A stretch of 64,000 nucleotides of DNA from JAFALK01 sp036500605 (GCA_036500605.1 DASYBU010000056.1:1-64000), one strand, 5' to 3'; positions 17,922 through 26,548 are shown, counted from the stretch's first letter. Notes: generated by a model not told the origin, from the sequence alone. Program-made: numbers and translations.

Positions 17922-18143
17922 ATGTCGCAGCCCCAAGCTGATGGCGGCTTTGCCGCGTCGCTTTCGATCCGTTCGGGTCAAGGCACCGGCACGCTCGACC
18001 GTATCTATTTCTACGCCCCCTGCTTCGCCACCGAGGCTGACGCCATGCATTACGCTGAGGCGCAGAGCCGTGAATGGTTCGCGCACCTCACCCATGATGA
18101 GCGCGGGGACACCACCCCTCAACATAAGGAGCACCATGGCTAA
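17922..18143 (+). CDS. Small conserved hypothetical protein upstream of infA
   Basis: 73 residues from the ATG; central part SLSIRSGQGTGTLDRIYFY and AMHYAEAQSREWF. I recall similar small proteins in Burkholderiales placed beside cold-shock or RNA-binding genes, with no known function. No Shine-Dalgarno precedes the ATG at 17922. Instead AAGGA at 17866-17870 is 6 nt ahead of an in-frame CTG at 17877, which would add 15 residues (LQTHSIRVGRYRLSP) that look like a natural continuation of the domain. Start is therefore uncertain. The 3' end overlaps infA by 8 bp, arguing for a real, coupled gene. Confidence 0.7.
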   Translation: MSQPQADGGFAASLSIRSGQGTGTLDRIYFYAPCFATEADAMHYAEAQSREWFAHLTHDERGDTTPQHKEHHG

Positions 18144-18396
18144 GGAAGACCTCATCGAAATGCAAGGCAAGGTCGAGGAAGTTCTTCCCGACTCGCGCTT
18201 TCGCGTGACGCTCGACAACGGCCACTCGCTGATCGCCTACACCGGCGGCAAGATGCGCAAGAACCATATCCGCATCCTGGCCGGCGACAAGGTCTCACTC
18301 GAGCTCTCGCCTTATGACCTGAACAAGGGACGTATCACGTTCCGCCATATCGAAGGACGCGGCGCCTTCGTTCCAGCAGCTAAGCGCCGCTTTTAA
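18136..18396 (+). CDS. infA: Translation initiation factor IF-1 (longer second-copy type)
   Basis: OB-fold factor that occupies the A site of the 30S subunit during initiation. 86 residues: MAKEDLIEMQGKVEEVLPDSRFRVTLDNGH start, GGKMRKNHIRILAGDKV and YDLNKGRITFR, all IF-1 signatures, with a C-terminal extension (GRGAFVPAAKRRF) beyond the canonical 72 residues. Betaproteobacteria often carry a ribosomal-operon infA plus a longer free-standing copy such as this. A clear AAGGAG Shine-Dalgarno precedes the ATG. It sits between a small hypothetical gene and an RRM protein, a grouping suggestive of cold adaptation or RNA handling. Confidence 0.95.
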   Translation: MAKEDLIEMQGKVEEVLPDSRFRVTLDNGHSLIAYTGGKMRKNHIRILAGDKVSLELSPYDLNKGRITFRHIEGRGAFVPAAKRRF

Positions 18397-18440
18397 GTCC
18401 GCAAACAAACCCCACTCCATTCTTTCAAGGAATATTCATC

Positions 18441-18776
18441 ATGGAAAACAAGCTCTACGTCGGCAACCTCACCTATGCAATGCGTGACGACGACCTCCAA
18501 CAACGCTTCGCCGAATTCGGCAATGTGACCTCCGCAAAGGTCATGATGGACCGCGAAACCGGCCGTTCGAAGGGCTTCGGCTTCGTCGAAATGAGCTCGG
18601 CTGCTGAAGCCCAAGCCGCTATCCGCGGTCTGGACGGCCAGCAAGTCGACGGCCGTGCAATGACGGTCAACGTCGCACGTCCCAAGGAAGCTCGTCCTGC
18701 AGGCGGCGGCTACGGCGGCGGCGCTGGTGGCGGCCGTGGTGGCTTCGGCGGCGGCGGCGGCCGTGGCGGGTATTAA
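18441..18776 (+). CDS. Glycine-rich RRM RNA-binding protein
   Basis: 111 residues. One RNA recognition motif fills about 1-80, with RNP2 LYVGNL at 5-10 and RNP1 KGFGFVEM around 44-51, followed by a tail of Gly with Arg, Tyr and Phe (GGGRGGFGGGGGRGGY). These small RRM-glycine proteins occur in cyanobacteria and many betaproteobacteria and are usually cold-induced RNA chaperones. AAGGA lies 9 nt upstream of the ATG. The gene follows infA after 44 bp and is closed by a strong terminator at 18870-18906. Confidence 0.92.
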   Translation: MENKLYVGNLTYAMRDDDLQQRFAEFGNVTSAKVMMDRETGRSKGFGFVEMSSAAEAQAAIRGLDGQQVDGRAMTVNVARPKEARPAGGGYGGGAGGGRGGFGGGGGRGGY

Positions 18777-18780
18777 TTAG

Positions 18781-18855
18781 CCCACCCCCGAGGCGCTCAC
18801 GCGCCTCCCCCTCAAGGGGGCGAGCCCGATGGCCTGGCAAAGCCAGTTCCATGGG
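18781..18855 (+). repeat. Burkholderiales-type GC-rich intergenic repeat, copy 1
   Basis: Starts CCCACCCCCGAGGCGCTCAC, includes CCCCCTCAAGGGGGCGAGCC and ends GGCAAAGCCAGTTCCATGGG. Strongly similar to the reverse complement of 63455-63532. Contains two nested hairpins (GAGGCGC / GCGCCTC and CCCCCT / AGGGGG). Begins directly after the RRM gene stop. I recall similar repeats in Comamonadaceae and relatives. Confidence 0.8.
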
Positions 18856-18869
18856 CTCCGCTTGAAGGA

Positions 18870-18906
18870 AAAAAGGCCTGGATGCTTTCGCATCCAGGCC
18901 TTTTTG
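18870..18906. terminator. Bidirectional rho-independent terminator between the RRM gene and parC
   Basis: GGCCTGGATGC (18875-18885), 4-nt loop, GCATCCAGGCC (18890-18900). TTTTT follows on plus and an A run (18869-18874) precedes it, so it serves both convergent genes. Confidence 0.92.
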
Positions 18907-18928
18907 TTGGGCGCTTGCGTTCCTTTGC

Positions 18929-21259
18929 TTATGCGATGACGCGCAGGACCTTTTGCATGCCGTCTACGGCCTTGCCTTTGCGGGCGCGCTTGCCGGCATA
19001 GGCCGCAAGGCCCACGCCCTTGAGCACTTCTTCCTTGGCCTTGCCGCCGCGTCCGCTGCCCAGCACTTGCAGGGTCTGCGTGAAGGCGGCGACGCTGATC
19101 AGGGCGTCCTTGGGTTCGAGGTCGATCAGGGTCAGGCCGCGGCCGCCCTTGGGCTGGTGCTTGAGTTCATCAAGCGGGTAGGTCAGCAGCCGGCCGTTCA
19201 TGGACAGGCAGGCCAGTTGGACACCTAACACCTCGCCTACCGGCACAGCAGCCGGCGGCAGCGGCTGCTCCTGGCCTTCGAGCGCGAGGAAGGTCTTGCC
19301 GGCCTTCTGGCGGCCGACGAGATCGCCGACCTGAGCGATCAGGCCGAAACCGCCGGTGCCGGCCAGCACGAGCTTCTGCGTCGCGCTTGCGGCGAAGTAA
19401 TGCGCTATTTGCGTGCCAGTTTCCAGCTCGATCAGCGTCGTGATCGGCTGGCCGTCGCCGCGGCCACCGGGCAGCATGGCCACCGGTACCGAATAGACGC
19501 GCCCGTTGGAGCCGAAGACGATCAGCGGATCCACGCTGCGGCAAGGGAAGACACCGTAGAGCGCGTCCCCGCTCTTGAAGGCCAGCGCCGCCGCATCGAT
19601 CTCATGACCCTTGAGCGCGCGCACCCAGCCCTTCATCGAGACGACGACCGTGACAGGTTCATCAACTATTCTGACCTCGGCCACCGCGCGCTTCTCTTCC
19701 TGGATCAGCGTGCGGCGCTCGTCCCCGTATTGTTTGGCATCGGCCTCGATCTCCTTGATCACCGTGCGCTTGAGCGTGCCGGGATTGCCCAGGATGTCTT
19801 CGAGCTTGGTCTTCTCTTCGCCCAGCTTCGACAGTTCCTGCTCGATCTTGATCGCCTCCAGCCGCGCCAGTTGGCGCAGGCGGATTTCAAGAATGTCCTC
19901 GGCCTGGCGATCCGAGAGCTTGAAGCGGTCGATCAGCGCGGGCTTGGGCTCGTCCGCATTGCGGATGATGCGGATCACCTCGTCGATGTTCAGCAGCACC
20001 AGTTGACGGCCTTCGAGCACATGGATGCGCTCGAGCACCTTGTCCAGGCGGTGCTGCGTGCGGCGCTGCACCGTGGTCTGGCGGAAGACCAGCCACTCGG
20101 TGAGGATCTGGCGCAGGCTCTTCTGCGCCGGGCGGCCGTCGCCGCCGATCATGGTCAGGTTGATCGGCGCCGAGGTCTCCAGGCTCGTATGAGCCAGCAG
20201 CGTCGTGATCAGGTCCTGCTGCTCGACCGTGCGGCTCTTGGGCTCGAACACGAGGCGCACGGGCGCATCCTTGTTCGATTCGTCACGCACCACGTCGAGC
20301 ACGGCCAGCACGCCGGCCTTGAGCTGCATCTGCTCCTGCGTCAGCGCCTTCTTGCCGGTCTTGACCTTCGGGTTCGTCAGCTCCTCGATTTCTTCGAGCA
20401 CCTTGGCGGCACTGGTGCCATGCGGCAGTTCGGTCACCACGAGTTGCCATTGGCCGCGTGCGAGGTCTTCGATCTTCCAGCGCGCGCGCAGCTTCAGGCT
20501 GCCACGGCCGCCTTGATACGCGGCGCGGATGTCGTCGGCCGAGCTGATCAGTTGCCCGCCGCCCGGGAAGTCGGGTCCCGGCAGCAAGCCGTAAAGCTCG
20601 TCATCGCTGAGCTTCTCGTTGCGCAACAAGGCCACGGCGGCCGAGGCCACCTCGCGCAGGTTGTGGCTCGGGATCTCGGTGGCCAGGCCCACGGCAATGC
20701 CGCTGGCGCCGTTGAGCAGCAGGAAAGGCAAGCGCGCCGGCAACTGGCTCGGCTCTTCCGTCGAGCCGTCGTAGTTGGCTCGGAAGTCGACCGTGCCTTC
20801 ATCGATTTCATCGAGCAGCAGCCGCGCGATCGGCGCCAGGCGCGCTTCCGTGTATCGCATCGCCGCAGCGCCGTCGCCATCGCGACTGCCGAAATTGCCC
20901 TGGCCGTCGATCAGCGGATAGCGCTGCGAGAAATCCTGCGCCATGCGCACCAGCGCGTCATAGACCGACTGGTCGCCGTGCGGGTGAAAACGGCCCAGCA
21001 CATCGCCGACCACGCGCGCGCCCTTGACGGGCTTGGGTCCGCTGGTGCCTGAGAAGTTCAGCCCCATGCGCTCCATCGAGAACAGGATGCGCCGCTGTAC
21101 CGGCTTCTGGCCGTCGCAGACATCGGGCAGCGCGCGGCCCTTGACGACCGAGAGCGCGTATTCGAGATAAGCCTGCTGTGCATAGTGCGCCAGGGTCAGC
21201 GCATCGTTGGGCTCGCCAGGTTCGGCGGGTGCCGTGAAATCCATCGTCGTTTGGTTCAT
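18929..21259 (-). CDS. parC: DNA topoisomerase IV subunit A
   Basis: Breakage-reunion subunit of topoisomerase IV, which decatenates daughter chromosomes with ParE. 776 residues. The catalytic Tyr is 136 in AAAMRYTEARLAP; the winged-helix region has LPDVCDGQKPVQRRILFSM. The quinolone-determining loop reads HPHGDQSVYDALVRM, with Gln97 where E. coli ParC has Ser80. The C-terminal half holds the beta-pinwheel repeats (KGWVRALKGHE, GRVYSVPV). The start overlaps the upstream transglycosylase stop by 4 bp. parE lies two genes upstream on the same strand, so the block is probably co-transcribed. Confidence 0.96.
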   Translation of the reverse strand: MNQTTMDFTAPAEPGEPNDALTLAHYAQQAYLEYALSVVKGRALPDVCDGQKPVQRRILFSMERMGLNFSGTSGPKPVKGARVVGDVLGRFHPHGDQSVYDALVRMAQDFSQRYPLIDGQGNFGSRDGDGAAAMRYTEARLAPIARLLLDEIDEGTVDFRANYDGSTEEPSQLPARLPFLLLNGASGIAVGLATEIPSHNLREVASAAVALLRNEKLSDDELYGLLPGPDFPGGGQLISSADDIRAAYQGGRGSLKLRARWKIEDLARGQWQLVVTELPHGTSAAKVLEEIEELTNPKVKTGKKALTQEQMQLKAGVLAVLDVVRDESNKDAPVRLVFEPKSRTVEQQDLITTLLAHTSLETSAPINLTMIGGDGRPAQKSLRQILTEWLVFRQTTVQRRTQHRLDKVLERIHVLEGRQLVLLNIDEVIRIIRNADEPKPALIDRFKLSDRQAEDILEIRLRQLARLEAIKIEQELSKLGEEKTKLEDILGNPGTLKRTVIKEIEADAKQYGDERRTLIQEEKRAVAEVRIVDEPVTVVVSMKGWVRALKGHEIDAAALAFKSGDALYGVFPCRSVDPLIVFGSNGRVYSVPVAMLPGGRGDGQPITTLIELETGTQIAHYFAASATQKLVLAGTGGFGLIAQVGDLVGRQKAGKTFLALEGQEQPLPPAAVPVGEVLGVQLACLSMNGRLLTYPLDELKHQPKGGRGLTLIDLEPKDALISVAAFTQTLQVLGSGRGGKAKEEVLKGVGLAAYAGKRARKGKAVDGMQKVLRVIA

Positions 21260-21921
21260 GGTGATTCAATTCGCAATTGCCGCGCTTGTGCGGGCAGGCT
21301 GCGTTGTAGCAAGGCCCAGTAGAGCTCGAGCACGAGCTGCACATGGGCCTGGGTTTCATCAATTTCGGGCACGCGGTTGCCGGCGCGGCGCACGGCGCCC
21401 TCGCCTGCGTTCCACGCCGCCAACGCCGCGTCGATGCGGCCGAAGCGCTTGATCAGATCGGCGAGCATGCGCGCGCCGGTGTCGATGTTCGTGCGCGGAT
21501 TCAGCAGCGATTGCGTGTTGCGCGTCTTGCCGTAGCGAGCGCCGGCATCGGGTGTCAGTTGCATCAGGCCCAAGGCGCCGCGCGGTGAGACCGCGTCGCG
21601 CCTGTAGCCCGATTCGACCGTGATCACGGCCATGAGCAACTCCGCGTCCACGCCGCTTTCGGCGGCGGCCTCGCGCAGATAGGGCTGCACGGCCTTGACC
21701 TCGGGCGCGATGTCGAGCCAGGTCAGCAGCTGCTGGCTGCCGTCCGTCTTGCCCGCCACTCGGCCCAGTTCGGTGTGGCCCATCACGAGGCTGTAGCTGC
21801 CGTTCAGGCGGCTGCTGGACAGATGCGCCACGCCCTGTCCGTCGACATAACCCCACAGCTCAGCGTGCGCGCTGGCGCTGAAGAGCAGCAGACTGGCCAA
21901 GGCGAGCGCGATCTTCTTCAT
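21256..21921 (-). CDS. Periplasmic lytic transglycosylase (SLT domain)
   Basis: Cleaves peptidoglycan glycan strands to 1,6-anhydromuramyl products. 221 residues. Signal peptide 1-20 (LLLFSASAHA), then a short region of about 60 residues whose GYVDGQGVAHLSSSRL wording is seen in other Burkholderiales transglycosylases, then the SLT fold with catalytic Glu103 in VITVESGYRRDAVSPRGALGLMQ and the AAWNAGEGAV motif. Sits between parC and a GNAT gene with 4-bp overlaps at both ends, hence one transcription unit from parE to parC. Confidence 0.9.
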   Translation of the reverse strand: MKKIALALASLLLFSASAHAELWGYVDGQGVAHLSSSRLNGSYSLVMGHTELGRVAGKTDGSQQLLTWLDIAPEVKAVQPYLREAAAESGVDAELLMAVITVESGYRRDAVSPRGALGLMQLTPDAGARYGKTRNTQSLLNPRTNIDTGARMLADLIKRFGRIDAALAAWNAGEGAVRRAGNRVPEIDETQAHVQLVLELYWALLQRSLPAQARQLRIESP

Positions 21922-22469
21922 TCGAGCCCCAGCGCCACGCGGGCCTGATATTCGCGGTCGAGCATCGACATGATCAGCAGCGAGTCAAAGCCTTCGGAGC
22001 CGGCGCCCACGCGCACGCTCTCACGCAGGCAGCCTTCCTGCACAAAGCCTTCGCTGACATAGAGCTTCTGCGCGCGCACATTGAGGCTTTTGACGTCGAG
22101 CCAGAAGCGGTGCGCCTTGAGCTGCGTGAAGGCCAAACCCTTGAGCAGGCGCACGCAGGCGCGGCCCAGGCCACGGCCATGCGCATCGCGGCTCAGCACC
22201 ATGCGCTTGAGCTCGATCGAGCCATGCGGGTTGCGGCAGCCCTGCAGGATCACGAAGCCGATCGCCGACTGGCCGTCTTCCACGATGAAGTGGCGCGAGT
22301 CGGGGAAGCGCACCGCGCCCTCATGCTGCGTGCGTTCCCACGGCGTGATGAAGGGCAGGTTGCCGGGATCCTGCTCGACCGAGACCACGAAATCCAGATC
22401 GGAAAGCATGGTCGGCCGCAGCAGGGCCCGGGCGCTGGGCATCGTGCTGGACATGCCGCTAGACATCAA
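21918..22469 (-). CDS. GNAT family N-acetyltransferase
   Basis: 183 residues with the acetyl-CoA fold. Motif A is GRGLGRACVRLLKGLAF preceded by LKRMVLSRDAHG, and the end of the domain is AQKLYVSEGFVQEGCLRES. Layout resembles RimI/RimJ-like and other small-molecule acetyltransferases; the substrate cannot be inferred. Several N-terminal Met codons (1, 2, 6, 10) make the start uncertain; starting at Met1 overlaps the end of parE by about 11 bp. Its stop overlaps the transglycosylase start (ATGA). Confidence 0.85.
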   Translation of the reverse strand: MMSSGMSSTMPSARALLRPTMLSDLDFVVSVEQDPGNLPFITPWERTQHEGAVRFPDSRHFIVEDGQSAIGFVILQGCRNPHGSIELKRMVLSRDAHGRGLGRACVRLLKGLAFTQLKAHRFWLDVKSLNVRAQKLYVSEGFVQEGCLRESVRVGAGSEGFDSLLIMSMLDREYQARVALGLE

Positions 22470-24480
22470 TTTCCACGGAGTCGCCGTGGATTTCCATCAG
22501 CTCGCGGCGCGAGGCGGCTTCGCCCTTGCCCATCAGCTTGTTCATGGCGTCGACCGTGGCCATGAAGTCGAGCGCGCCCAGCAGCACGGGCGAAAGCCGG
22601 CGCGTCTCGGGGTTCAGCGTGGTGTCCCACAGCTGCTCGGCGCTCATTTCGCCCAGGCCCTTGAAGCGGCTGATGCTCCAGCTGTTTTCGCGCGCGCCTT
22701 CCTTGCGCAGCTTGTCGAGCGTGGCGGTCAGCTCGCCTTCGTCCAGCGCGTAGATCTTGGCGGCCGGCTTCTTGCCGCGCGCCGGAGCGTCGACGCGGTA
22801 CAGCGGCGGGCGCGCCACGTAGATGTGGCCCGTCTCGATCAGCTTGGGGAAATGGCGGAAAAAGAGCGTCAGCAGCAGCACCTGGATGTGCGAGCCGTCG
22901 ACGTCCGCGTCCGACAAGATGCAGACCTTGCCGTAACGCAGGCCTGTCAGATCGGGCGTGTCGTTAGGCCCGTGCGGGTCCACGCCCAGCGCGACCGATA
23001 TGTCGTGGATCTCATTGTTCTTGAACAGCAGATCGCGCTCGACCTCCCAGGCGTTCAGCACCTTGCCGCGCAGCGGCAGGATGGCTTGCGTTTCCTTGTC
23101 GCGACCCATCTTGGCGCTGCCGCCGGCCGAGTCGCCCTCGACGAGGAAGACCTCGTTGTGCAGCAGGTCGCGGCTCTCGCAATCGGTCAGCTTGCCGGGC
23201 AGCACGGCCACGCCGGAGCCCTTGCGCTTCTCAACCTTCTGGCTGGCGCGCTGGCGCGTCTGCGCCTGCTTGATCACCAGCTCGGCCAGCTTCTTGCCAT
23301 GCTCGACATGGTGGTTGAGCCACAGCTCCAGCGCCGGCTTCACATAGGCGGAAACGAGCCGCAGCGCATCGCGCGAGTTGAGCCGCTCCTTGGTCTGGCC
23401 CTGGAACTGCGGATCGAGCACCTTGGCCGAGAGCACGAAGGAAGCGCGCGAGAACACATCGTCCGGCATCAGCTTGACGCCCTTGGGCAGCAGGCTGTGC
23501 ATCTCGATGAAACCCTTGATCGCGCCGAACAGGCCGTCCTTCAAGCCCGACTCGTGCGTGCCGCCGGCGACCGTGGGGATCAGGTTCACATAGCTCTCGC
23601 GCATCACCGCGCCGTCCTCGGTGAAGGCCACGGCCCAAACCGCGCCCTCGCCTTCGGCGAAGTTCTCGCTTTCGGCGGCGGTAGCGTATTGCTCGCCCTC
23701 GAACAGCGGGATCAGCGGCTCGGCGTTGAGCGACTGCATCAGGTAGTCACGCAGGCCGCCCTTGTAGGACCAGGTCTGGACGTCGCCCGTCTTCTCGTTC
23801 TTGAGCGTGACGATCACGCCCGGCATCAGCACGGCCTTGCTGCGCAGCAGATGCACGAGTTCGCCCTTGGGCAGCTCGCCGCTCTCAAAGTATTTGGCGT
23901 CGGGCCAGACGCGCACGGTCGTGCCTTGCTTGCGGTCGCCGCTCGCTGCAGTGGTCGCCGGGCGAACCGACACCGGCTCGACCACATCGCCATGCTCGAA
24001 GGCCAGGCTTGCCACTTGCTTGTCACGCCAGACGGTCACCTCAAGCCGCTTGGCTAGCGCGTTAGTCACGCTGACACCGACGCCGTGCAGGCCGCCCGAG
24101 AAGCTGTAGGCGCCGCCCGAGCCCTTGTCGAACTTGCCGCCGGCGTGCAGGCGCGTGAACACGATCTCGACCACCGGCACGCCTTCTTCAGGATGCAGTC
24201 CGAAGGGAATGCCGCGGCCGTCGTCGGCGATCGAGACGGAACCGTCCACATGCTGGATCAGGTCGATCCGCTTGCCGAAGCCGGCCAGGGCCTCGTCGGC
24301 CGCGTTGTCGATGACTTCCTGGACGCAATGCAGCGGGTTCTCGGTGCGGGTGTACATGCCCGGGCGCTGCTTGACCGGCTCCAAGCCCTTGAGAACGCGG
24401 ATCGAGGCCTCGCCGTAAGCTCCAGCTTGAGTGTTCGGCTGCGCCGAGGCGGAATTGCTTTTTGTTGCCATGGCGGCCAT
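22459..24480 (-). CDS. parE: DNA topoisomerase IV subunit B
   Basis: ATPase subunit of topoisomerase IV. 673 residues. GHKL ATPase motifs VIDNAADEAL, DDGRGIP and GGLHGVGVSVTNAL come first, then the TOPRIM metal motif EGDSAGGSAKMGRD and SDADVDGSHI, and the C-terminal RFKGLGEMSAEQLWDTTLNP. Two close ATGs (24480 and 24471) are possible; the first is used because an AGGG-like site is better spaced. The same frame stays open far upstream without any stop, but that sequence is the antisense of an amidohydrolase gene, not protein. Divergent from that gene with 54 bp between. Confidence 0.96.
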   Translation of the reverse strand: MAAMATKSNSASAQPNTQAGAYGEASIRVLKGLEPVKQRPGMYTRTENPLHCVQEVIDNAADEALAGFGKRIDLIQHVDGSVSIADDGRGIPFGLHPEEGVPVVEIVFTRLHAGGKFDKGSGGAYSFSGGLHGVGVSVTNALAKRLEVTVWRDKQVASLAFEHGDVVEPVSVRPATTAASGDRKQGTTVRVWPDAKYFESGELPKGELVHLLRSKAVLMPGVIVTLKNEKTGDVQTWSYKGGLRDYLMQSLNAEPLIPLFEGEQYATAAESENFAEGEGAVWAVAFTEDGAVMRESYVNLIPTVAGGTHESGLKDGLFGAIKGFIEMHSLLPKGVKLMPDDVFSRASFVLSAKVLDPQFQGQTKERLNSRDALRLVSAYVKPALELWLNHHVEHGKKLAELVIKQAQTRQRASQKVEKRKGSGVAVLPGKLTDCESRDLLHNEVFLVEGDSAGGSAKMGRDKETQAILPLRGKVLNAWEVERDLLFKNNEIHDISVALGVDPHGPNDTPDLTGLRYGKVCILSDADVDGSHIQVLLLTLFFRHFPKLIETGHIYVARPPLYRVDAPARGKKPAAKIYALDEGELTATLDKLRKEGARENSWSISRFKGLGEMSAEQLWDTTLNPETRRLSPVLLGALDFMATVDAMNKLMGKGEAASRRELMEIHGDSVEIDV

Positions 24481-24534
24481 TGTAGGGAGCGCCCTGGCGT
24501 AGCATCCGCCGCTTGAATCTTTGGTAACTCTTCG

Positions 24535-25956
24535 ATGCCGTTCCTTCTTCGCGTTTTTCTGGGCTTGGCCGTCGCCTTCGGCACCCAGGCTCAAGCCCAA
24601 GCACAGACGCCGCCACCGCCCTTCGTCGCCAGCGCCCCGCTGAACCTGATGCTCAAGAACGCGCAGTGGTTCGACGGCCAGGCGTTCAAGCGCGGCACGC
24701 TCTATGTGGTCGACGGCAAGTTCACGCTGCAAAAGCCCAAGCGCGTGAACCGCAGCATGGACTTGAAGAACCAGTTCCTGATCCCGCCGCTGGCCGAGGC
24801 GCACAACTACAACCTGCAGAACGACTGGGGCGCCAGCAACTTCACGAGCCGCTACATGCAGGACGGCGTGTTCTACGCCGCGATGCTGTGCGACGACCCC
24901 GCCAACGCCGACCCGCTGCGCGAACGCTTCAGGACGCCCGAAACGCCCGATGTGCTCTTCGTGACCGCCTGTGTCACCAGCAGCGACGGCCAGCCGCTGC
25001 CCGCGCTCGTCGCCACCTCGCCGGGCAAGACCCGGACCGACTTCGTCGACAAGGCCGTCATCGTGATGGACAAGCCCGAGGACGTGGAGCGCAAGTGGCC
25101 GCTGATCGCCAGCCGCAAGACTGATGTGCTGCGGCTGATGCTCGGCTACTCGGGCCGGCAGGGCCTCACGCCCGAGACTGCCGCCGCCCTCACCGCCCGC
25201 GCCCACAAGGAAGGCCTGCGCGTGTTCGCGCATGTGGAAACGGCCGCCGACTTCAACGCCGCGCTGCGCGCCGGGGTCGACGTGATCGACCATATCCCCG
25301 GCTACGCCAACGCGCTGAACGAGCCGCCCGAGCGTTTCGCGCTGAACGCCGAGAGCATCGCGCTGGCGATCAAGCAGAACACGGCCGTCGTGACCGGTAT
25401 CGCCGCCAGCACGCTGTTCAAGCTCAAGCCCGCGCAGGCCGAAGTGTTCAAGCAGAACCTGCAAGTGCTCAAGGCCGCGGGCGTGACGCTGCTGGCCGGC
25501 TCCGATCTGTTCAACGGCACGGTGCAGGCCGAGCTGCGCACACTGGCGTCGAGCGGCGTGTTCACGCCCACCGAGCTGCTGAAGATGGCGACCATCACGA
25601 CGCCGCGCGCGCTCTACCCGAAACGCCAGATCGCGTGCTTCGAGGAAGGCTGCGAAGCGAGCTTCCTGCTCCTCGCGCAAGACCCGCTCAAGGACATCGA
25701 CGCCGCGATGCAGCCGCTGCTGCGCGTCAAGCAGGGCCGGCTCTTGACGCAAAATGAGGAGGTGGCCGAAGGCGCCGATGCCTCCAGCTTCGGCACCGAC
25801 CAGCCCGCCAAAGGCAAGGGCAAGGGCAAAGCCACCGGCAAGACCACCACGAAGAAGAAACCCGCAGCGAAGAAGGCAGCGGCCCCGGCTCAGAGCCAGG
25901 GCAAAGCCAAGCCCCAGCCCAAGGCGAAGGGCAAACCCGCCTCCAGTCCCCAGTAA
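24535..25956 (+). CDS. Exported amidohydrolase-family protein with altered metal site and lysine-rich tail
   Basis: 473 residues. A signal peptide ends near residue 24 (GTQAQAQAQ). The body has the amidohydrolase plan: VDGKF, then IPPLAEAHNYN, GLRVFAHVETAADFNAALRAGVDVIDHIPG and LLAGSDLF. Canonical members have HxH at the first strand; here the second His is Tyr (EAHNYN), so the metal centre is probably mononuclear or altered. From about residue 415 a tail of Lys, Gly, Ala and Pro repeats (KGKGKGKATGKTTTKKK) follows; such histone H1-like tails could bind anionic polymers. Substrate unknown. A co-directional methyltransferase gene starts 4 bp later. Confidence 0.75.
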   Translation: MPFLLRVFLGLAVAFGTQAQAQAQTPPPPFVASAPLNLMLKNAQWFDGQAFKRGTLYVVDGKFTLQKPKRVNRSMDLKNQFLIPPLAEAHNYNLQNDWGASNFTSRYMQDGVFYAAMLCDDPANADPLRERFRTPETPDVLFVTACVTSSDGQPLPALVATSPGKTRTDFVDKAVIVMDKPEDVERKWPLIASRKTDVLRLMLGYSGRQGLTPETAAALTARAHKEGLRVFAHVETAADFNAALRAGVDVIDHIPGYANALNEPPERFALNAESIALAIKQNTAVVTGIAASTLFKLKPAQAEVFKQNLQVLKAAGVTLLAGSDLFNGTVQAELRTLASSGVFTPTELLKMATITTPRALYPKRQIACFEEGCEASFLLLAQDPLKDIDAAMQPLLRVKQGRLLTQNEEVAEGADASSFGTDQPAKGKGKGKATGKTTTKKKPAAKKAAAPAQSQGKAKPQPKAKGKPASSPQ

Positions 25957-25960
25957 GAAT

Positions 25961-26494
25961 ATGAGCACCGAAGAAGAACAAACCCTGAGCCCGGCCTCGG
26001 ACTGGCTGCAACGCTGGCCCCAGGCCACGCAACCGGGCGCCACCGCGCTGGATCTCGCCTGCGGCCGCGGCCGGCATCTGCGCTACCTGATCTCGCACGG
26101 CATGAGCGTGACCGGCGTTGATCGTGACGTGGCCGCCACCGCGCCCTGGCGCGATTTGGCCGAGATCATCAATGCCGATATCGAGGCCGACCCCTGGCCG
26201 CTCGCGGGCCGCCAGTTCGACCTGGTGCTGGTCACCAACTACCTCTGGCGTCCGCTTTTGCCCACGATCGTGCAGAGCGTGGCCCCGGGCGGCTGGCTGA
26301 TTTACGAAACTTTTGCTGCCGGCCAGGAGCGCATCGGACGCCCCGCGCGGCCCGAATTCCTGCTCCAGCCAGGCGAGCTGATCCAGGCCTGTTCCTCTCT
26401 GAACATCAAGGCTTACGAGGATCTTTATGTACCCGGCGAGAACGCGCGTTATGTCCAGCGGATCGCTGCAATCCGCCCTCAGGTGCGCTCGTAG
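25961..26494 (+). CDS. Class I SAM-dependent methyltransferase
   Basis: 177 residues. The SAM-binding motif I is LDLACGRGRHLRYL (about residues 30-43), motif II is GVDRD, and the post-motif regions FDLVLVTNYLWRPLL and SVAPGGWLIYETFA are typical of small-molecule methyltransferases of the TehB/UbiE-like group. The ATG at 25961 follows the amidohydrolase stop by 4 bp, so the two are co-transcribed and perhaps coupled. The substrate cannot be inferred. The convergent or antisense frames over it are not protein-like. Confidence 0.85.
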   Translation: MSTEEEQTLSPASDWLQRWPQATQPGATALDLACGRGRHLRYLISHGMSVTGVDRDVAATAPWRDLAEIINADIEADPWPLAGRQFDLVLVTNYLWRPLLPTIVQSVAPGGWLIYETFAAGQERIGRPARPEFLLQPGELIQACSSLNIKAYEDLYVPGENARYVQRIAAIRPQVRS

Positions 26495-26548
26495 GACGCC
26501 CTGCGCAGCCAGCTAGAATCCACGGATCAAAAAGACGGACTCGTTCCC

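Noticed and set aside
24481..26043. Apparent N-terminal extension making ParE 1194 residues long
   Set aside because: The extra 520 residues are antisense to the amidohydrolase gene and end in non-coding sequence; the GHKL domain starts at the ATG at 24480.
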